Of a stretch of 35,469 nucleotides of DNA, positions 13,834 to 22,098 are shown piece after piece (positions within the stretch are counted from its first letter, which is position 1; each line of letters begins with the position of its first letter). Source of the DNA: Bacteroidales bacterium. Lineage in GTDB: Bacteria > Bacteroidota > Bacteroidia > Bacteroidales > UBA4181. The DNA lies in the NCBI GenBank assembly GCA_031265445.1, contig JAISCQ010000125.1, positions 1 through 35,469 of the forward strand, written 5' to 3'. The position numbers and the translations under genes were made by a program. Below the pieces are notes generated by a model that saw nothing but the letters and a program-made list of their open reading frames with translations, made no database searches and had not been told where the DNA came from.

Positions 13834-16533
13834 ATGAGGAAGCATTGCCCTGTTTTAAGTATAGCGTTCATATGCATATGCTGGCTGACAGCCGGTACGG
13901 CGCTTCATGCGCAGGTCATTAAAGGTCGGATCACCGACGCCGGCGGCCGCCCGGTGAGCAATGCGTCATTATTTGTCAAGGAATTGAAGCTGGGGACTGC
14001 CGCCAACGAAGACGGATATTACGACCTGAAAGTTACCGGCGGCGCCTACACCTGTGTTTTCCAATGCATCGGATACGAAACCGAAACGCAAACAATCACT
14101 GTAGGTTCTTCGGAAACGATTACCCAAAATATCACCTTGCGCGAAAAATCCTACGCAATCAGGGAAGTGGTGATCACCGACAGAAAGGAAGACCCGGCAT
14201 ACGGCATCATGCGGCGGGCCATCGCCATGGCGCCCTATTACATGAACCAGGTGTCGGAGTTTAACTCCGACGTATACATGAAAGGCTCATTGCAGATCAT
14301 CAAAATTTCGAAACTCGTGAAACGCCTGGCCAGGGACGAACTCGAAGAATACAGGGAGGGCAACACTTACGTGGAAGAATCGTTCAATGAGATTCAATTT
14401 ACGGCGCCTAATAAATACAAGCAAAAAGTATTGAAGAAAACCGGCAGTCTTCCCGACAGCGAGAATGGAAGCGCCATGGAGCTGGTTACCACCAGCGTAT
14501 ACGACCCCAAGGCGCTCCTGCCCGTCATATCGCCGCTTTCGTCGAGTGCATTTGCTCATTACCGCTTCCGTTACGAAGGATTTATCGAAGAAGACGACCG
14601 CGTCATCAACAAAATCAGGATCACGCCCATACACAAAAGTAAACAGTTGCTTTCGGGATATATTTACATTGCCGACAATTACTGGAACGTGCACAGCGTG
14701 GACGTGTCCGGACAGTTTGTGATGGGGATCAACTTCCGCATGCAGGTCAACTTTGGCGAGGTGAACGAAAATGTCTGGATGCCTGTCAGCCACCGTATTG
14801 ATTTCGATGCTTCCATATTGGGCAACAAGGGAACATTCCATTATGTATCGTCCGTGAAATACAGGCAGGTGACCGAAAACATATCCATCCGCAAGCCCGA
14901 CGCCCTGTTGCTGGCCGAACAGCAACGCAAAGCCATGCAGCAATACCAGGCTCCGCCGCTTGCCTTAACGGAAAAAGCAGAGCAGAAAAGCAAGACAAGC
15001 GCCAGGATCGAAAAGTTGCTTGAAAAAGAAGACCTTTCGAACCGCGAGTCATACAAACTGGCAAGGCTGATGCAGAAAGAAGCCAATGCAGAAAAAAAAG
15101 ACAACCAATCGCTGAACCTCACCGAAACGCTTTACGAAGACTACAAAGTGACGGTGGACAGCGCCGCCGGAGAACGCGATACGGCTTACTGGGAAAAAAT
15201 GCGCCCGGTGCCGCTGAATCCCGACGAATTGCAAAGTTACCGGGAGAAGGAGACCAGGCTGGCCGCACCGCAGCAAAAGGATACCACTAAGAACAGGCGC
15301 CGGATGACCGTGAAAAGTCCTTTCCTGCGCACAACCGCTAAAGTACTGTGGGGAGCCGATATAAAACCCGGCAAGAAAGGCGGAACACTCGAATATCGAG
15401 GATTAAAACTTTCGAAACTCGGATTTAACACGGTTGACGGATTTTTTGCAGGGCAAAAACTAACCTGGTATAAGGACTTTAAAAAGAAAGAGCGTGAAAA
15501 CCGCCTGACGCTGGAACCCGAAGTGATCTGGGCTGTCAACCGCAAGGCGGTGATGTGGGATGTGAACGCTTCGCTGTCCTACGCTCCCATGCGGCGCGGT
15601 ATTGCCAGGATCAGGTTCGGGCAGGTCGCCGCCGATCATAATGACTCCCAAGGTATCTACCCGTTGGAAAATACCGTTTCGTCGCTGTTTTTCAGGCGCA
15701 ATTACCTGAAACTGTACGGGGACAACTTTGTAGAAGCCAACAATACGATCGACATCGTCAACGGGTTGCAGCTATTCGCCAAACTGAAATACGCACACCG
15801 GGTAATGCTCGACAACACCGGCGATTACTCGTTCTTTTACCGTGATTCGCGCGAATACACGTCCAACGTCCCTGCGAATGTCGAGCTGGCCACCCCGCCC
15901 GTCAATCATACCAGCGCTGCCTTCATGCTGAATCTCAACTACACGCCGCGATTCTACTACCGGGTAGATCGCAACAACCGCAAACGGATGGTCAAGTCCA
16001 ATTTCCCGACCTTCTTTGTCACATGGCAGAAAGGCGTGAACGGGCTATGGGGCGGCGACAGTAATTTCGACCATTTGGCCGTCGGCCTGCGGCAAAGCAT
16101 CGAGACCGGCCTGATGCAGCGCTTCAATTATCTGGTGCGCGGAGGTATGTTTCTCAACGACAAAAGCGTATTCTTCCCTGATTTCAAACATTTCGTCACG
16201 ACGGAGATCCCTGTTACCATCGGTTCCATCAGCAACCAGTCGTTCAACCTGCTCGAATATTACCGATACAGCACATCCGACAAATATCTCGAAGCGCATG
16301 CGTATTACTACGCACCGTTTCTCCTGCTCAAATATCTTCCTTTCTTCAGCAACCGCCTGTGGCAGGAAGGTCTACAGTTCAATTTCCTGTATACGCCCGG
16401 GATCAAGAATTACACGGAACTTGGCTATACCATTGGTATTGTATGGCAGGCAGGCGTTTTCGCAGGGTTCGAGAATTTCAAATACCGCAGCTTCGGAGTT
16501 AAACTGTCGCTCCCGCTGGCGCTGATCCTGTAA
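13834..16533 (+). CDS. DUF5686 outer-membrane protein with carboxypeptidase-like regulatory domain
   Basis: An 899-residue protein. A signal peptide (cleaved near ALHAQ, about 27) is followed by a carboxypeptidase-like regulatory domain (about 28-108, VIKGRITDAGGRPVSNASLF with GYETETQTITV), the module also found at the N-terminus of TonB-dependent receptors. A short linker with EVVITDRKEDPAYGIMRRAI leads into a long DUF5686 region. That region contains an alternating beta pattern characteristic of a large outer-membrane barrel from about residue 500 and a hydrophobic final strand (FGVKLSLPLALIL). A Lys/Glu-rich stretch around 365-420 is probably a soluble loop. No TonB box or plug domain is seen. 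It is the last gene of the 10513-16533 cluster. The function of the family is not established. Confidence 0.8.
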   Translation: MRKHCPVLSIAFICICWLTAGTALHAQVIKGRITDAGGRPVSNASLFVKELKLGTAANEDGYYDLKVTGGAYTCVFQCIGYETETQTITVGSSETITQNITLREKSYAIREVVITDRKEDPAYGIMRRAIAMAPYYMNQVSEFNSDVYMKGSLQIIKISKLVKRLARDELEEYREGNTYVEESFNEIQFTAPNKYKQKVLKKTGSLPDSENGSAMELVTTSVYDPKALLPVISPLSSSAFAHYRFRYEGFIEEDDRVINKIRITPIHKSKQLLSGYIYIADNYWNVHSVDVSGQFVMGINFRMQVNFGEVNENVWMPVSHRIDFDASILGNKGTFHYVSSVKYRQVTENISIRKPDALLLAEQQRKAMQQYQAPPLALTEKAEQKSKTSARIEKLLEKEDLSNRESYKLARLMQKEANAEKKDNQSLNLTETLYEDYKVTVDSAAGERDTAYWEKMRPVPLNPDELQSYREKETRLAAPQQKDTTKNRRRMTVKSPFLRTTAKVLWGADIKPGKKGGTLEYRGLKLSKLGFNTVDGFFAGQKLTWYKDFKKKERENRLTLEPEVIWAVNRKAVMWDVNASLSYAPMRRGIARIRFGQVAADHNDSQGIYPLENTVSSLFFRRNYLKLYGDNFVEANNTIDIVNGLQLFAKLKYAHRVMLDNTGDYSFFYRDSREYTSNVPANVELATPPVNHTSAAFMLNLNYTPRFYYRVDRNNRKRMVKSNFPTFFVTWQKGVNGLWGGDSNFDHLAVGLRQSIETGLMQRFNYLVRGGMFLNDKSVFFPDFKHFVTTEIPVTIGSISNQSFNLLEYYRYSTSDKYLEAHAYYYAPFLLLKYLPFFSNRLWQEGLQFNFLYTPGIKNYTELGYTIGIVWQAGVFAGFENFKYRSFGVKLSLPLALIL

Positions 16534-16591
16534 CCTCAAAATCCTTTGAAATGAAACGCATGTTCGTGTTAACCCGGCTGAACAGAATCAG

Positions 16592-16599
16592 TAACTTTG
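16592..16599 (+). promoter_or_regulatory. Promoter -7 box for the HAD gene
   Basis: TAACTTTG matches the Bacteroidota -7 consensus TAnnTTTG and lies 25 bases upstream of the ATG at 16625. No strong -33 TTG is evident at the expected distance. Confidence 0.5.
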
Positions 16600-16624
16600 C
16601 ATCTGTTTCAGAATAGGATACAGG

Positions 16625-17263
16625 ATGAAGATTTTAGATTACAGATATATCATTTGGGATTGGAACGGAACATTGCTGGACGATGTTACTCCCGATTTGT
16701 TGACCGTGAATCAAATGATGAAGAATCGAAATCTCGGAGCTTTGACTTTACATGAGTACAGAAATCTATTTTGCTTCCCGATTGCCGATTTTTACAGAAA
16801 AATCAATTTCCCCGATGATATAAACTCGATTGCACGCGAATATCATGATATTTATTCTACTTACAAACAATATGAAAGATTACATCCATTTGCGGAAGAT
16901 GCGTTAAACTCAATCCAAAAGAATAATATCATGCAGTTCATTCTATCCGCAACAAAGGAAGATTCCTTACGCAAAGAAGTGGAAAAACATGGTATTTCCT
17001 CCAAATTCAAGGCCATATGCGGCTGTGAAGTTACAGGCGAAAAAAAGGAAAATCGAGGAAAAGAAATGGTTCGTTATTATCAGATTGAACCCGAAAAAAC
17101 CTTAATGATTGGGGATAGTTTTCACGATGCGGAAATTGCCCGCGCCCTTGGCTTTGACTGCATTTTATTTTCAGGCGGACACAACGACTTATCGCAACTG
17201 AATGATGCGAAAATAAACATATTCGACAATATGCAGAACTTGTTAGCGATAAGCCGCTATTGA
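16625..17263 (+). CDS. HAD-family hydrolase, phosphoglycolate-phosphatase-like
   Basis: A 212-residue cytoplasmic phosphatase of the HAD superfamily. Motif I is WDWNGTLLDD with nucleophile Asp12; the usual second Asp of DxDxT is Asn14, a variant common in one bacterial subgroup. Motif II is LSAT (Ser108), motif III Lys146 in NRGKEM, and motif IV MIGDSFHDAEIA with Asp164 and Asp168 for magnesium. A small helical cap lies between motifs I and II. The substrate is unknown; the gene resembles phosphoglycolate phosphatase (Gph-like) proteins. It is a single gene, convergent with tenA 20 bases downstream. Confidence 0.82.
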   Translation: MKILDYRYIIWDWNGTLLDDVTPDLLTVNQMMKNRNLGALTLHEYRNLFCFPIADFYRKINFPDDINSIAREYHDIYSTYKQYERLHPFAEDALNSIQKNNIMQFILSATKEDSLRKEVEKHGISSKFKAICGCEVTGEKKENRGKEMVRYYQIEPEKTLMIGDSFHDAEIARALGFDCILFSGGHNDLSQLNDAKINIFDNMQNLLAISRY

Positions 17264-17282
17264 ATGAAACGCGAGTTTCGTC

Positions 17283-17927
17283 CTACCATTTTTCCAGGTA
17301 ATATGCACTGTCCCAAAATTGGAACTCCAACCGGCTGGCTGTGATAAAAGCATCCGTCATCGCCCGCTGTTGTTTTCCGGTACATTGGGAAGCAACAGCG
17401 TCGCAGATATCAATGGCCTGGCTAACGAATACGCCAAATTCTTCGCTTGCGTAAGTGTCAATCCATTGTTGATACGGATTGTTTGCCGAATGATTTTTAT
17501 AGATGTAATCGCCAACCTCCCTGTAAATCCAAAAGCAGGGCAATGTGGCGGCCATACCCACTTCCACGGCATCCAGCGCAGCCGTGCTCTTCAGGAAATG
17601 ATTGTAGTGATGGCAGGCAGGTTCGGCGCAACCCGTATCGGTCAGATTAAAACTTCTGAAATACGATTCGTGCATTTCGCGCTCCACCACAATAACCATT
17701 TCCGCAAAGCGTATATACGCCAGTGAATCCTGAATGGAGCCGGCGCGTGCGGCAATAAGCGCGAAGGTTCTTCCGAACGATTCCAGGTAAATGGAATCCT
17801 GCGCGAGATAAAATTGAAATTTTTCCATCGGCAATGTCCCGTCCATTAACTCTTTGATATACGGCATGTCGATGATAGACTGATAAATCGGAAGCGTTTC
17901 CTTCCATGTTTTAGTTGACCAGTTCAT
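17283..17927 (-). CDS. tenA: Aminopyrimidine aminohydrolase / thiaminase II
   Basis: A 214-residue TenA-family protein. It hydrolyses aminomethylpyrimidine breakdown products of thiamin to hydroxymethylpyrimidine (HMP), feeding the base-degradation salvage route. Expected active-site residues are present: Asp44 and Tyr47 (LAQDSIYL), the catalytic Cys131 in LPCFWIYREVG and Glu201 in RLEFQFWD. The substrate-binding segment AEPACHHYNHFL (101-112) is in the usual place. The protein is all-helical, cytoplasmic and of the normal family length. It is the last gene of the thi operon; its start overlaps the thiD end by 17 bases. Its 3' end is convergent with the HAD gene, with a 19-base gap and no obvious terminator. 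Confidence 0.93.
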   Translation of the reverse strand: MNWSTKTWKETLPIYQSIIDMPYIKELMDGTLPMEKFQFYLAQDSIYLESFGRTFALIAARAGSIQDSLAYIRFAEMVIVVEREMHESYFRSFNLTDTGCAEPACHHYNHFLKSTAALDAVEVGMAATLPCFWIYREVGDYIYKNHSANNPYQQWIDTYASEEFGVFVSQAIDICDAVASQCTGKQQRAMTDAFITASRLEFQFWDSAYYLEKW

Positions 17928-18753
17928 TTTTGATAAGTTTTTGCGGATTAAAAAAATGGTTCAAAGGGCCGTTCCCTTTGCCTGTTTGTACGTCTTTCCC
18001 GTGAAAAATGGCTTGCTGTACATAATCCTGCGCCAAAGCCACTGCATCGGAAAAGGTTTTCCCCTGTGCGGTATAGCCTGCAATGGCAGACGACAGCGTA
18101 CAGCCCGAACCGTGCGTATTACCGGTATCGTATTTTTCGGAATGATATTCGCGTACCTGCCCGTCCGAAGGAAAATACAAAGAAGTGAGCTGCTTCAAAT
18201 TCAGATGCCCCCCTTTCAACAACAGGGAATTACAGCCTGACGCTCTGATTTTTTCGCCGGCAACATACATATCATCCACCGTTTCGATGGACATTTCAGC
18301 TAATATTGCGGCTTCGTCCAAATTTGGCGTGATGATGTCCGCCAGCGGGAACAATTGTTCGATCATTGAATGGATTGTTTTGTCTTCAATCAGTTTGTGG
18401 CCACTGGTAGCAACCATCACGGGGTCGAACACCAAACTTGTTTTGGGATATTTGCCGAGTACGCGGACAATGGTACTTACCAGTTCGCAACTGTGTACCA
18501 TGCCGATTTTAATCGCGTTCGGGAAAATATCATCCAAAACGGCGTGTATTTGTTCTTCTACGACTTCGCAGGGAATCGAATGGATAGATTTTACGCCCGT
18601 TGTATTCTGAACGGGCAGGGCGGTCAATACGGACGTGGCGTAACATCCCAGCGCCGAGACTGTTTTAATGTCTGCCTGAATGCCTGCGCCGCCGCTTCCG
18701 TCGAATCCTGCAATGGTAAGGACGGAAGGATAACTGTATTTTTTCTTTATCAT
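17911..18753 (-). CDS. thiD: Hydroxymethylpyrimidine / phosphomethylpyrimidine kinase
   Basis: A 280-residue ribokinase-fold enzyme that phosphorylates HMP and HMP-P to HMP-PP for coupling by ThiE. The N-terminal substrate motif GFDGSGGAGIQADIKT (16-31), the ALPVQNTTGV segment, VFDPVMVATSG (108-118), ITPNLDEA and the anion-hole motif THGSGCTLSSAIA with Cys218 are all present. The length is normal for ThiD. Its ATG overlaps the thiE stop (ATGA, 4 bases), so translation is probably coupled. In this operon it would take HMP released by TenA or imported from outside, because no thiC is visible. Confidence 0.95.
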   Translation of the reverse strand: MIKKKYSYPSVLTIAGFDGSGGAGIQADIKTVSALGCYATSVLTALPVQNTTGVKSIHSIPCEVVEEQIHAVLDDIFPNAIKIGMVHSCELVSTIVRVLGKYPKTSLVFDPVMVATSGHKLIEDKTIHSMIEQLFPLADIITPNLDEAAILAEMSIETVDDMYVAGEKIRASGCNSLLLKGGHLNLKQLTSLYFPSDGQVREYHSEKYDTGNTHGSGCTLSSAIAGYTAQGKTFSDAVALAQDYVQQAIFHGKDVQTGKGNGPLNHFFNPQKLIKNELVN

Positions 18754-19382
18754 GCTTTCTCGATTTGATTTCTGATTTCGTATGCCGCTTTTGCGGGATT
18801 ATCCGCGCCACAAATAGCCGAAACGACTGCGATACAGTCCGCTCCCGCCTTTATCGCCTCACAGGCGTTTTGAACATTCATGTTTCCTATGGCAATCAAC
18901 GGCTTGTCGGTTCGACTGCGGATTTCTTCGATACCCTGTATGCCCCATTCCGTTACCGTATCGCTCTTCGTTGGCGTTTGGAACACAGGGCTGATTCCCA
19001 AACAATCCGACGCTTGCGTGTCCTCATTTTCCAATTGCTCCAAATATTCTATCGAATACCCCAGCGAACGGCAATCTTTCCACGCTGAACGAACGTGCGT
19101 CGGGGAAATATCGCTATTACCCACGTGTATGCCGAAAGCGGACGATTGCATGGCGACTTCCAAATTGTCGTTGATAATCAGCGGAACCCGGTACCGGCTT
19201 AACCTGTCCTGCAATCGTAATGCTTTGTCAAGGAATTGAGCGGTAACAGCCGTCTTTTCCCTTAACTGAACAATATCCACGCCGCCCGATATGGCTTGTT
19301 CGGCAACATCCATAAAATTACATTTCGGACAACTGTCTTCCGAAATGACGAGGTATAGACGAAAAGGAAATTTATGCTGCAT
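18750..19382 (-). CDS. thiE: Thiamine-phosphate synthase
   Basis: A 210-residue TIM-barrel enzyme that couples HMP-PP with hydroxyethylthiazole phosphate to give thiamin phosphate. The start at 19382 (MQHKFPF) is preferred over the longer reading at 19397. Motifs are YLVISED at strand 1, DIVQLREK for pyrophosphate binding, LIINDNLEVAMQSSAFGIHVG for the pyrimidine site, SPVFQTPTKSD, and the C-terminal IAVVSAICGADNPAKA phosphate loop. In ordinary ThiE the second motif reads HLGxxD; here it is HVGNSD, still compatible. It overlaps the thiM 3' end by 11 bases and thiD by 4. Confidence 0.92.
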   Translation of the reverse strand: MQHKFPFRLYLVISEDSCPKCNFMDVAEQAISGGVDIVQLREKTAVTAQFLDKALRLQDRLSRYRVPLIINDNLEVAMQSSAFGIHVGNSDISPTHVRSAWKDCRSLGYSIEYLEQLENEDTQASDCLGISPVFQTPTKSDTVTEWGIQGIEEIRSRTDKPLIAIGNMNVQNACEAIKAGADCIAVVSAICGADNPAKAAYEIRNQIEKA

Positions 19383-20187
19383 TGACTGCCTCCACACGTA
19401 TGAGTTGTTTTATTTCTTCCAATGTGATATTGTAGAGTTTATCCAAAAGCAGGACTTGCAGGCTTCCCGTTCCTGCGGCCTGTCTGGCGGCAATCTCTCC
19501 CGAAATGCCGAACAGGGCTGTTGCAGCAAGTACCGCCTCGGCTTTGTTTTCGATGCCTGCGATAAATGCCCCGATGACAGCAGTCGCGGAACAGCCCAGG
19601 CCCGTAACCCTTGTCATCATCGTACTGCCGTTGCGGACATAATAAATTTGCCACCCGGTAACAATGATGTCGGTTTCGCCCGAAACGCAAACAATAGAGC
19701 CAAATTCCCGATTCAGGCATTGTGCTGCGGAAACGGCTTCATTGCTTTGAGCCGTGCTGTCAACGCCTTTGGTTGTTGTAAGATTGTGTTTGGCCAACGC
19801 CAGTATTTCCGAAGCATTGCCGCGTATAACCGTTGGCTTGAACGCTAAGAGCTGTTCCAAAACACTGTTCCTGTAAGGTGTAGCGCCTGCTCCGACAGGG
19901 TCGAGTATCCACGGCTTTTGCAGTTGACTGGCTCTTTCTGCCGCCCGAATCATCGAAGCAACCCAATATTCGTCCAGCGTTCCGATATTGATAACCACCG
20001 ATTGGCATATCTGTACCATATCGTCAATTTCGGGATGCGCATGTGCCATGACAGGCGAAGCCCCAACTGCTAAAACAGCATTGGCGGTATTGTTCATTAC
20101 CACATAATTGGTAATGTTATGTACAAGGGGTGAAGTGTTTCTAATTTGAAGAATGTTCTTCCAAATTATTTGTTCCCACACATCCAT
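19372..20187 (-). CDS. thiM: Hydroxyethylthiazole kinase
   Basis: A 271-residue kinase that phosphorylates the thiazole alcohol (HET) for ThiE, the salvage alternative to the ThiFSGH route. Visible motifs are the N-terminal NITNYVVMNNTANAVLAVGA (24-43), LDPVGAGATPYR (95-106), IRGNASEI (121-128) and TGLGCSATA with Cys199 as the catalytic-site Cys. It is the first gene of the operon, about 155 bases downstream of the riboswitch promoter. Its presence, with no thiC, thiG or thiH visible, marks this operon as thiamin salvage. Confidence 0.95.
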   Translation of the reverse strand: MDVWEQIIWKNILQIRNTSPLVHNITNYVVMNNTANAVLAVGASPVMAHAHPEIDDMVQICQSVVINIGTLDEYWVASMIRAAERASQLQKPWILDPVGAGATPYRNSVLEQLLAFKPTVIRGNASEILALAKHNLTTTKGVDSTAQSNEAVSAAQCLNREFGSIVCVSGETDIIVTGWQIYYVRNGSTMMTRVTGLGCSATAVIGAFIAGIENKAEAVLAATALFGISGEIAARQAAGTGSLQVLLLDKLYNITLEEIKQLIRVEAVNAA

Positions 20188-20263
20188 AATTATTTTATTG
20201 AAAAATAAAATTTATGGCAATAGAGGTTTCCTGGAAAATGCAAATAAAATATGCGGAAGAAAC

Positions 20264-20340
20264 GCTGACTTATTCCCTACGTCGGTGTGAGCCGTATCAG
20301 GTTCAAAGGGACTATCTCAACTCTTTTCGGAATACCCCTA
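20264..20340 (-). ncRNA. TPP riboswitch (thi element)
   Basis: Read on the minus strand, the region starts with GGGGUAUUCC, then has UUGAGAUAG, the core CCUUUGAACCUGAUAC, and the pyrophosphate-helix end ACACCGACGUAGGGAAU. These match the THI-box consensus (GGGGUGCC, CUGAGA, CCCUUUGAACCUGAU, CGUAGGGAA) in order and spacing. It ends about 75 bases before the thiM start codon, leaving room for an expression platform that controls ribosome access or termination. It should shut the salvage operon off when TPP is plentiful. Confidence 0.95.
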
Positions 20341-20349
20341 AAGCCGTTG

Positions 20350-20382
20350 CAAAGATAATGAAATTAATCTAACTTCCGCAAA
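20350..20382 (-). promoter_or_regulatory. Promoter of the thi operon
   Basis: On the minus strand TATCTTTG occupies 20357-20350 and matches the Bacteroidota -7 box exactly. TTTG at 20382-20379 is a good -33 element, with 21 bases between the two. The predicted transcription start, about 20343, lies just before the first base of the riboswitch. Confidence 0.75.
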
Positions 20383-20420
20383 TTGAAAAATACAAGCAGT
20401 ACGGAAAAAAATCAAAATAA

Positions 20421-20630
20421 GTCTCGCAGACGCGTGTTTTTGTCTCGCAGACACGTGTTTGCGACTCGCAAGTTCGCTATTTTGACGTCCATATGCGTAT
20501 CCGCAACTTGCAGATACTCGTTATCAATCAGCAAATCCGCATTCGTGACTTCCGGATCCGCATCCGCGCCTTTCAAATTTGAAGCGTTCATCCACGGGAA
20601 TGTCATTGCGATCCGCAGATTTGAAGGCGC
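20421..20630. repeat. 21-bp-period degenerate tandem array B (10 units)
   Basis: Ten consecutive 21-base units start at 20421. The first three share CTCGCARGW-like cores (GTCTCGCAGACGCG, GTCTCGCAGACACG, GACTCGCAAGTTCG). Later units drift (GACTTCCGGATCCGC, GATCCGCAGATTTG) but keep exact phase, with no indel across 210 bases. The region lies upstream of the thi promoter and outside any convincing gene. The 64-residue minus-strand frame and the plus-strand frame that stay open across it are by-products of a period divisible by three; neither has recognisable features. Confidence 0.8.
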
Positions 20631-20825
20631 GGACGTAAACTTATGCTAACCGTCAAAAAAAACCCGCAACAAATAAAACAATTACTTTTTTGTTTTTGTT
20701 CGAAAAGGATTTATATTTACCGTCGATTTTTTGATTCAAAAACATCTTGATCATGTCGAAATCTTTCGAAAATTTGTTGCCCGTAATAAGTTTTATAAAT
20801 ATTTGTAAGGCGCAAAAATTTATCT

Positions 20826-20948
20826 ATGCCGAGATTAGAAAAAATAGAACAAGAACGAAATCAAAAAATGGAATTTGCCAAACGCCTCACGATTCGGGAA
20901 GGGTTTAGAGGCGAAACAATGTGGAAGGTTATCGCATATAATTTTTAA
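20826..20948 (+). CDS. Very small ORF, 40 residues, upstream of small membrane protein
   Basis: ATG at 20826 to TAA at 20948: MPRLEKIEQERNQKMEF then AKRLTIREGFRGETMWKVI. The N-terminal half is a charged, probably helical segment. It lies 20 bases before the start of the next gene on the same strand, which suggests a small cotranscribed peptide or leader. I do not recognise it, it has no clear ribosome-binding site, and the call rests only on position and the helical charge pattern. Confidence 0.3.
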   Translation: MPRLEKIEQERNQKMEFAKRLTIREGFRGETMWKVIAYNF

Positions 20949-20968
20949 AAATCAACAAAATAAAAAAA

Positions 20969-21292
20969 ATGGCACAGATAAAAAATATAGAAGGGCTAAC
21001 AGTAGCCGAATTGAACAACGAGTTGTCGCGTGGCGGCAAGTTTGTAATGTTTCAATATTGTGTTTCAATTGTTGTAATGACTTTCAGACGGTCTTCCGAT
21101 ATCTATTTTGTCAGAGCAGGTGAATCGACGATAAAGCATAGCATTGGCTATACCTTGCTGACTTTGTTGCTGGGTTGGTGGGGTATTCCGTGGGGACCGA
21201 TTTATACAATCGGCTCACTTTATACGAACCTGTCAGGCGGAAAAGATGTTACACGGGAAGTACTTAATTCACTTAACAATAGTAGTCAGTAA
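20969..21292 (+). CDS. Conserved small membrane protein with GWWGIPWGPIYT motif
   Basis: A 107-residue protein. The N-terminal half is an alpha/beta segment (ELNNELSRGGKFVMFQYCVSIV) that includes a MTFRRSSDIYFVR strand pair. It is followed by a hydrophobic hairpin with YTLLTLLLGWWGIPWGPIYTIGSL (about 70-92), probably one or two membrane segments. The end is soluble (GGKDVTREVLNSL). The RRSSDIYF and GWWGIPWGP signatures recall a small, widespread hypothetical membrane family in bacteria; no function is assigned. The start at 20969 (MAQIKN) follows an A-rich leader. Confidence 0.7.
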   Translation: MAQIKNIEGLTVAELNNELSRGGKFVMFQYCVSIVVMTFRRSSDIYFVRAGESTIKHSIGYTLLTLLLGWWGIPWGPIYTIGSLYTNLSGGKDVTREVLNSLNNSSQ

Positions 21293-21594
21293 CTTATGAA
21301 TAATATCCCTCAAACCAAAACCTCGTATGATGAATCTCCTGCGAAGATTTGTTGATAGCTCTGAAAGAGCGTAATCCGATTTGTTGCATTTGATTCCGCC
21401 CTTTCAGGCCTTACAGGGCGAAATCAATTTTATCCTCAATGCGACAATTTGAATTGCTCCCACATAAAATTTTACCGGACAGCAGTGATTAATTTTATAA
21501 TCACGGTATGTACGATCCCATCGGAATTGAATCTTCGTTCAAAAGGTTTTCCTGAAATATAAATTATTGTCGTATCTTCGCCTCCAAATAAAAC
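21293..21594. other. Intergenic region with small hairpins
   Basis: A 302-base gap. It contains the hairpin GCTC-tgaaa-GAGC (21358-21370), a stem CGCCCT/AGGGCG (21397-21402 with 21415-21420) whose loop reads TTCAGGCCTTAC, and a 7-bp hairpin GTGATTA/TAATCAC at 21485-21504. None is followed by a good T-run. The rest is AT-rich with no gene I can support; the tatA promoter lies at its right end. Confidence 0.5.
21573..21580 (+). promoter_or_regulatory. Probable -7 box for tatA-lolD
   Basis: TATCTTCG differs from the consensus TAnnTTTG at one position. It lies 14 bases before the first possible ATG at 21595, giving a very short leader. Confidence 0.45.
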
Positions 21595-22098
21595 ATGATG
21601 ATGTTATCGATGGTACTTTTTATTAGTGGTGGCGAAATATTTATTATTTTGCTGGCCATATTGATATTTTTTGGCGCCGATAAAATTCCGGAATTTGCGC
21701 GGATGATGGGTAAAGGTGTTCGTGAATTCAAAAAAGCCACGGACGACATCAAGCGCGAGTTTAACGAGAATTCGTCGGGTATCATGGACGATATCAAGTC
21801 GATCAGGGATGATATGACGGGTATCGGCAGTGATCTGACCCATACCCTGACGAAGGGAGTTGCGGAGCCGATGCAGGAAACTGCTAACGAAACCGCAAAG
21901 ACTTTCGAAGAGTATCAGGATCCGTACAACACGGATTATTATTACAATAATCCGTATGATATTGGGAACAGCGGGAACGAATACCGACAGGAACTACAGG
22001 ATGCATCACCGGAAGTCGTCGCCGAAAGCGCAGAGGCGACGGACAATCGGCACATTGGTGCAGAACAGGCCAATCCCACTAAACCTGTTGATGCATGA
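21595..22098 (+). CDS. tatA: Twin-arginine translocase subunit TatA/TatE-like
   Basis: A 167-residue protein. A short periplasmic N-terminus is followed by one membrane helix (about 13-27, [14 protein letters not shown]) and the hinge Phe-Gly (26-27). An amphipathic helix comes next, with [19 protein letters not shown] (30-48), the pattern that defines TatA/TatB proteins. The tail (about 50-167) is longer than in E. coli TatA, charged, and includes a Tyr/Asn-rich stretch ([14 protein letters not shown]). No tatC is visible in the window. Three ATGs occur close together at 21595, 21598 and 21601, so the exact start is uncertain. The TGA overlaps the ATG of the ABC gene by 4 bases (ATGA). Confidence 0.88.
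   Translation: MMMLSMVLFISGGEIFIILLAILIFFGADKIPEFARMMGKGVREFKKATDDIKREFNENSSGIMDDIKSIRDDMTGIGSDLTHTLTKGVAEPMQETANETAKTFEEYQDPYNTDYYYNNPYDIGNSGNEYRQELQDASPEVVAESAEATDNRHIGAEQANPTKPVDA

Noticed and set aside
20412..20649. Small protein-coding genes on either strand over array B
   Set aside because: The frames follow the repeat period; no start context, conservation or known motif supports them. Residues spaced two apart do not give a coiled-coil heptad.
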